Part shown: in pieces, positions 46,446-50,237 of the stretch
How positions within the stretch are numbered: the first letter of the stretch is position 1
Layout: every line of letters begins with the position of its first letter
Assembly: GCA_902571095.1 (NCBI GenBank)
Contig: CACGAV010000005.1
Location: 1 to 50,237, forward strand
Direction of reading: 5' to 3'
Length of the DNA stretch: 50,237 nt
From: an uncultured Pelagibacteraceae bacterium
GTDB taxonomy: Bacteria > Pseudomonadota > Alphaproteobacteria > Pelagibacterales > Pelagibacteraceae
The notes under the pieces: generated by a model
The model's input: the letters and a program-made list of their open reading frames with translations, nothing else
Told to the model about the DNA's origin: nothing
Databases searched by the model: none
Translations under genes and position numbers: made by a program

Positions 46446-47548
46446 TGTGTCTGCCCTTTTTTTAATTCTGGTAAAGGCAAGTATGGCACCACTCCTGAGC
46501 CTGAACTTTTATCAATTATAACTTTATCAATGTCTGCTAAGACTTTTTCCATAGTTTCTAAATACATTCTTTCTTGGGTAACTTGTTTGGCCTTTTCATA
46601 TTCATTATAAATTGCAAGAAATCTACTAGCTTCACCTTCTGCCTTTGCTACAACTTCTTTTTTGTAGGCTTCGGCTTGTTGTAAAATCTTTTCGGCTTCC
46701 CCACGAGCTCTTGGGATTACATCATTCGCATATGCTTCGGCCTCGTTCTTTGATCTTTCCCTATCTGCTCTTGCAGCTTGAACATCCCTAAATGCATCAA
46801 TGACTTGATTAGGTGGGTCAGCTTTCTGAGTTTGTACTTGGGTTATTTGTATTCCAGATCCATATTCGTCTAAAATCCCTTGTGTTATTTCTTGAACTTC
46901 ATTTTCTATCTTTGATCTACCTTCGGTTAAAATCGATTGAATTTTACTTTTTGCTATTACTTCTCTCATCGCAGTTTCGGATGCAGCTTTAACTGTTTCT
47001 AGTGGGCTTTGAATATTAAAAAGAAACTTTCCTGCATCTTTTATTACCCAGAAAACCGAATAGTCAATATCAACTATATTCTCGTCACCTGTTAACATTA
47101 AACTTTCTTCGGATACATCACCGACGCCTGATGATCTTCCGCTATCACTTGCAGATCTAAAACCAACGTCAATACGATTAACTTTTGTAACTTTTGGTGT
47201 CAGAACTCTCTCTATCGGATAGGGTATATGGTAATTTAATCCAGGTTGGGTTGTCTTAACAAATTGTCCAAACCTTAAAACTACCCCCTGTTCATCAGGT
47301 AGAACTCGGTAAAGTCCGCTAAGTCCCCATAAAATAATTAATATTAAAATTCCAATGTAAATTGGTTTGTTTCCACCTTTTCCACCAGGAAAAATTTTTC
47401 CAACAGATCCTTGGGCTTTTCTTATAATATCATCAATGTTTGGGGGCTGTCTTCTTTGACCCGATCCATTACCATCGCCTCTTCCACCGCCTGAGGGAGA
47501 TCCTCCCCAAGGAGAGTCATTTTTGAAAATTTGATCCTTAATAGACAT
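46442..47548 (-). CDS. hflK: HflK, FtsH-modulating band-7 protein
   Basis: A 368-residue protein with a Gly/Ser-rich N-terminus (SPWGGSPSGGGRGDGNGSG), one membrane helix (YIGILILIILWGLSGLY near 77-93), the band-7 domain starting VLPDEQGVVLRFGQFVKTTQ and a helical tail. It is the first gene of the minus-strand stress/BCAA/shape series and divergent from the Mrp-type gene with 53 bases between starts. Confidence 0.95.
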   Translation of the reverse strand: MSIKDQIFKNDSPWGGSPSGGGRGDGNGSGQRRQPPNIDDIIRKAQGSVGKIFPGGKGGNKPIYIGILILIILWGLSGLYRVLPDEQGVVLRFGQFVKTTQPGLNYHIPYPIERVLTPKVTKVNRIDVGFRSASDSGRSSGVGDVSEESLMLTGDENIVDIDYSVFWVIKDAGKFLFNIQSPLETVKAASETAMREVIAKSKIQSILTEGRSKIENEVQEITQGILDEYGSGIQITQVQTQKADPPNQVIDAFRDVQAARADRERSKNEAEAYANDVIPRARGEAEKILQQAEAYKKEVVAKAEGEASRFLAIYNEYEKAKQVTQERMYLETMEKVLADIDKVIIDKSSGSGVVPYLPLPELKKGQTQ

Positions 47549-47601
47549 GCACTTTATATAGTGACTTTTTAAATAAAAACAAGTTATGATAAAGCGATAT
47601 A

Positions 47602-48426
47602 ATGTCTAATAATGATGCAAAAATAAGTGAAAAATTAAACAAAGATACAGAACCTAAAAACTTCACTAAAAACCCCATTAATGGGACAAAATTTACTCTT
47701 ATGGTATCAAGCGCAAAAGGAGGAGTTGGAAAATCAACTTTTGCTGTAAACTTAGCATTCGCAATTCAAAAGTTTGGCAAAAGAGTGGGTATATTAGACG
47801 CAGATATTCATGGTCCATCTTTGCCAAAAATTATAGGACTAAATGAAAAACCAAAGACCGATGGGAAATATTTATTCCCTTTAGAAAAGTACGGAGCCCA
47901 ATTTATGTCATTAGGTTTTTTGGTTGATGATAAGACACCAATGATTTGGAGAGGGCCTATGGTTATAAGTGCTATAAAAACCCTTACAGAGAAAGTAAAG
48001 TGGAAAGATATAGATTTTTTGATAATCGATATGCCTCCTGGGACTGGAGATACTCAGCTTACTTTTGCTCAAAAAATAAAAATTGATGGAGCTATAATAA
48101 TTTCAACACCACAAGAGCTTGCTTTAATGGATGTTCATAGAGGTATTCGAATGTTTGATAAAACAAATATAAAAATTTTAGGTCTTGTAGATAATATGAG
48201 CTTTTTCATAGGTAGCAATGGAGAAAAATATAATATTTTTGGTGAGGGTGGTGTTGAAAGAACTGCAAAAGAATTTAAAAAAAAATTTTTAGGAAAAGTT
48301 CCTATTAGTATAAAATTAAGAGAGTCAGCCGATTTAGGTTTGCCTCTTACTTATAGAGACCCGAATAATGATGTATCAAAAATATTTAATGAAATTGCTA
48401 ATAAAGTTATACAAGATATTATTTGA
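47602..48426 (+). CDS. Mrp/ApbC-type P-loop ATPase lacking the Fe-S CxxC
   Basis: A 274-residue Mrp/NBP35 ATPase. Deviant Walker A is [17 protein letters not shown] at 36-52, followed by [16 protein letters not shown] and [17 protein letters not shown]. In bacterial ApbC the segment after ENMS usually holds CxxC for a bridging 4Fe-4S cluster; here it is [19 protein letters not shown] (residues 204-207 GSNG), with no cysteines. The N-terminal DUF59 domain is also missing. It may have lost Fe-S carrier function or use other ligands. Confidence 0.88.
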   Translation: MSNNDAKISEKLNKDTEPKNFTKNPINGTKFTLMVSSAKGGVGKSTFAVNLAFAIQKFGKRVGILDADIHGPSLPKIIGLNEKPKTDGKYLFPLEKYGAQFMSLGFLVDDKTPMIWRGPMVISAIKTLTEKVKWKDIDFLIIDMPPGTGDTQLTFAQKIKIDGAIIISTPQELALMDVHRGIRMFDKTNIKILGLVDNMSFFIGSNGEKYNIFGEGGVERTAKEFKKKFLGKVPISIKLRESADLGLPLTYRDPNNDVSKIFNEIANKVIQDII

Positions 48427-49354
48427 AATCAAAGGAGTCCATTAGCTCATTCCACTCTCTTTTAGAAAGTCCAGAAGACTCCATATCGCATTTCTCACCT
48501 TTAATCATTTTTTGTATTACTATTTTTCCTTTTGCAGAAAGCTCCATACCTCCTACTCTATAATCGATAAATGCATCATAAGTTGTGGGAACCCATTTCT
48601 TCACAGTGTTCAGCATAACATTTGCATATTCTCTTATCTCATATTGTGCATGGCTATCAGCCCTTAAAGCTAGAAAATTTAAAAGATTTAATAAGTCTGT
48701 TTTCCAATACCATTGTGTATATGAATTAAGTGTAAGATTCATTCGAGCTAGCTCTCTTGCTAGACCCTGTTTTTTATCATCAATTATACTTCCATCATAT
48801 TTTTCATTCAGCATTTCTTCATAATGTTTATAATTTCTTTCTGCATCTTCTTTTAAAATTTTAAGAATATTATCGGCTTGTTTTCCATTTATAAGATCAC
48901 CTCTACCTTGTCTATTATTAGTAGATTGAGCTGCTAAATTTTCTCTTTGTGGAACATAGAACTCTTTATCCATGATTGAATACCTCGCCGAATACTCGTT
49001 TACGTTAGCGGTTCTATGTCTTATCCATTGTCTTGCAATAAAAATAGGTAGCTTTATATGATATTTAATTTCACACATCTCAAATGGTGTACTATGTCGA
49101 TGTCTCATTAAATATTTAATCAATCCACTATCTGTTGAAACTTTTTTAGTTCCTTTGCCGTAAGAAACTCTAGCTGATTGAACAATAGAAGTGTCGTCAC
49201 CCATATAATCAACAACTCTTACAAAACCATGATCTAGTACTGGCATTGCTTCATAAAGAATTTTTTCTAGCTCCGGTGAAGTTACTCTTTTAGTAATATT
49301 TTTTTGTGTTTGTAGGTCTAAAATTTCCTGTTTTTGTTCTTTTGTGAGCTTCAT
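48419..49354 (-). CDS. thyX: Flavin-dependent thymidylate synthase ThyX
   Basis: A 311-residue ThyX with the signature RHR-X7-[16 protein letters not shown] in the middle, plus [20 protein letters not shown] upstream and [20 protein letters not shown] near 215. It makes dTMP from dUMP with methylene-tetrahydrofolate and FAD. No ThyA is seen. The stop overlaps the convergent Mrp-like gene by 8 bases. Confidence 0.96.
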   Translation of the reverse strand: MKLTKEQKQEILDLQTQKNITKRVTSPELEKILYEAMPVLDHGFVRVVDYMGDDTSIVQSARVSYGKGTKKVSTDSGLIKYLMRHRHSTPFEMCEIKYHIKLPIFIARQWIRHRTANVNEYSARYSIMDKEFYVPQRENLAAQSTNNRQGRGDLINGKQADNILKILKEDAERNYKHYEEMLNEKYDGSIIDDKKQGLARELARMNLTLNSYTQWYWKTDLLNLLNFLALRADSHAQYEIREYANVMLNTVKKWVPTTYDAFIDYRVGGMELSAKGKIVIQKMIKGEKCDMESSGLSKREWNELMDSFDFK

Positions 49355-49366
49355 TTGAAATATTTA

Positions 49367-49396
49367 TTGAATCTTTACAATTTAATTTTATATTAT
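49367..49396 (+). promoter_or_regulatory. Candidate promoter of the permuted tmRNA
   Basis: TTGAAT (49367-49372) and TATTAT (49391-49396) are 18 bases apart, upstream of the tmRNA acceptor piece. The expected start (about 49403) matches the beginning of a GTTGG/CCAAC hairpin. Confidence 0.45.
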
Positions 49397-49400
49397 ATCT

Positions 49401-49660
49401 GTTGGTTTTCCAACTATGACGATAAACGAGTTTCGTAATAAACATTGCGGACGTGGGGGCAGTACCCACCACCTCCACCATTTACAACTTATGGGGGTGA
49501 ATCAGAATCGACGAGTGTCTAAAGGCTATTCTTTCGTTCGAGATGGTTCCGACGTAACGGGCTAATTATAAATGCAAATAATAAATTTGCACTTGCTGCT
49601 TAATTAACTTGTTAATTAAGTGAACGGGGTCCGGGGCACCTGGCAACAGAACGCCCCTTT
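49401..49660 (+). ncRNA. ssrA: Circularly permuted (two-piece) tmRNA gene
   Basis: Acceptor piece first: a GTTGG-TTTT-CCAAC hairpin (49401-49414), then GGAC, T-stem GTGGG/CCCAC around a GGCAGTA loop, CACCTCC and ACCA ending at 49480. A 12-base intervening segment (49481-49492) follows. The coding piece begins at 49493 with GGGGGTG, which pairs fully (one G-U) with CACCTCC to rebuild the acceptor stem, then GAATCAGAATCGACG as in known tmRNA 5' ends. The tag frame is 49574-49603: GCA resume codon, encoding ANNKFALAA then TAA. A perfect 10-base hairpin (49599-49620) spans the stop codon, and GGGGC/GCCCC (49633-49657) with CCTGGCAACAG between closes the 3' end. 49661-49737 holds nothing I can name. 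Confidence 0.92.
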
Positions 49661-49737
49661 AAATCTCTGATTCTTCTTTAATATCAACAATTAAAAATTT
49701 TGTGACGCACTATGGACGCAGTGAGAAAGAGTTTTAA

Positions 49738-49869
49738 TTAAACTTTTCCTTTTCCTACCCTCATAATTAATGTCTCCAGCAGATCTCTTATTTCAAATGC
49801 TTTTGAAACTAAAATTGCTAAAAATATTAGCACTAATATTTGAAATGTAATTTCCCAAATTATTTCCAT
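49738..49869 (-). CDS. 43-residue single-pass membrane microprotein
   Basis: Reading the minus strand by hand gives a 43-codon frame from ATG 49869 to TAA at 49738: a hydrophobic helix (FQILVLIFLAILVSKAF near 9-25), then a short polar part (EIRDLLETLIMRVGKGKV). A strong Shine-Dalgarno AAAGGAGGG lies 4 bases upstream, unusual in this genome and the reason I accept it. No family recognised. It lies between ssrA and the edge gene, opposite in direction to ssrA. Confidence 0.62.
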   Translation of the reverse strand: MEIIWEITFQILVLIFLAILVSKAFEIRDLLETLIMRVGKGKV

Positions 49870-49892
49870 TTACCCTCCTTTCACTTAAAATT

Positions 49893-50237
49893 TTATAGTC
49901 CTTTTTTAAGGTTTGTAACTCCTAAATATTTAGAGTGCTGCTTGGCTTTTGTATTATCAACAATTCCATAATCCATAAAATATCCTTGAGGATCTTTAAA
50001 ACAATAACCATACAAAGTCATTTCTTTTTCATTGCCAGAAATGTTGGCTGATTTAGAAAAATTATCATCTTTCAATGGATTGCCTTTTTTAATTTTTGAA
50101 ATTTTATAATCTTCTTTAAGTCTTTTTAGTGTAACTTGCATTATTGGTTCAATGTTTTTTCTGCATTTAGATTTTTTCTTGAAGAAACCTTGCCCCCATA
50201 CGCCAAAAACTTTGCACTTGTCTACCTCCGCTTTAAC
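49893..50237 (-). CDS. Unknown protein, 5' end beyond window
   Basis: An ATG at 50141 gives 82 residues, but the same frame remains open through to the window edge (about 32 extra codons, including VFGVWGQGFFKKKSKCRKN), so the gene most likely starts outside the window and this is its C-terminal part (114 residues visible). The sequence is basic, with a middle NEKEMTLYGYCFKDPQGYFM stretch and end LGVTNLKKGL. I recognise no family. The 23-base gap to the downstream microprotein start suggests cotranscription. Confidence 0.55.
   Translation of the reverse strand, partial: VKAEVDKCKVFGVWGQGFFKKKSKCRKNIEPIMQVTLKRLKEDYKISKIKKGNPLKDDNFSKSANISGNEKEMTLYGYCFKDPQGYFMDYGIVDNTKAKQHSKYLGVTNLKKGL

Noticed and set aside
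49290..49481. A 63-codon minus-strand frame overlapping thyX's start and the tmRNA acceptor piece
   Set aside because: It lies across a clear structured RNA gene and the thyX N-terminus in another frame; its composition is that of a shadow frame.
50170..50220. Short GTG-started frame after GGAGGT near the right edge on the minus strand
   Set aside because: It stops after about 16 codons, whereas the overlapping frame continues into the 49893-50141 gene without interruption.

Overview
The window is AT-rich (about 30% GC by eye), very densely packed (start/stop overlaps of 1 to 8 bases are common) and holds no IS element, prophage, CRISPR array, rRNA or standard tRNA. It looks like a streamlined marine alphaproteobacterium of the SAR11 clade (Pelagibacterales, 'Candidatus Pelagibacter'-like). 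The reasons are a tandem SAM-II/SAM-V riboswitch ahead of metY, a circularly permuted two-piece tmRNA gene, ThyX as the thymidylate synthase, heterotetrameric sarcosine oxidase, and the gene content and codon bias. No database search was possible, so the taxon is an inference.

Layout. (1) 1-7542, minus strand: a branched-chain amino acid/amide ABC importer (livK, terminator hairpin, livH, livM, livG, livF). An uncharacterised secreted HELAH-motif protein sits between livH and livM, and azlC-azlD exporter genes and a secreted alpha/beta hydrolase are fused to the tail. (2) 7633-10993: a LysE-type exporter, a DUF2805-like protein, glutaredoxin, CcdA, a small membrane protein, an FkbM methyltransferase and MsrB, several as divergent pairs with about 20 bases between start codons. 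(3) 11047-12593: promoter, SAM-II riboswitch, intrinsic terminator, SAM-V riboswitch, metY. (4) 12618-18785, plus strand: a secreted DUF4864-like protein and the sarcosine oxidase operon soxB-soxD-(small secreted protein)-soxA-soxG-DUF2237. (5) 18788-21065: a circularly permuted ATP-grasp enzyme divergent from an Anbu-type proteasome-like peptidase. (6) 21090-28989: a nucleotide-sugar-epimerase-like oxidoreductase, then a minus-strand operon of dimethylglycine dehydrogenase-like enzyme, a Cys-containing secreted protein, etfB, etfA, etf-QO and an EamA transporter. (7) 29043-32233: two tandem paralogous lipoproteins, a D-2-hydroxyacid dehydrogenase and a DadA-like oxidase. (8) 32293-47548, minus strand: hflK-hflC-DUF2065-degP-miaA, ilvB-ilvH-ilvC-leuA, then mreB-mreC-mreD-mrdA-rodA and a bactofilin. 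(9) 47602-50237: an Mrp-type ATPase without the usual Cys pair, thyX, permuted ssrA, a 43-residue membrane microprotein and an edge-truncated unknown gene.

How it fits together: the two methylated-glycine modules are metabolically complementary. The dimethylglycine dehydrogenase-like enzyme can pass electrons through ETF and ETF-QO to the quinone pool and yield sarcosine, which sarcosine oxidase converts to glycine with capture of the one-carbon unit on tetrahydrofolate. The riboswitch-controlled metY ties sulfur assimilation to SAM level. The remaining region couples branched-chain amino acid uptake, export and biosynthesis with envelope shape and membrane proteolysis functions.

Most interesting for follow-up: the secreted HELAH protein inside the liv operon, the two-gene Anbu/ATP-grasp locus that lacks the alpha-E and transglutaminase partners, the tandem lipoprotein pair, small secreted proteins inserted into the sox and DMGDH/ETF operons, and the Mrp protein lacking its CxxC.
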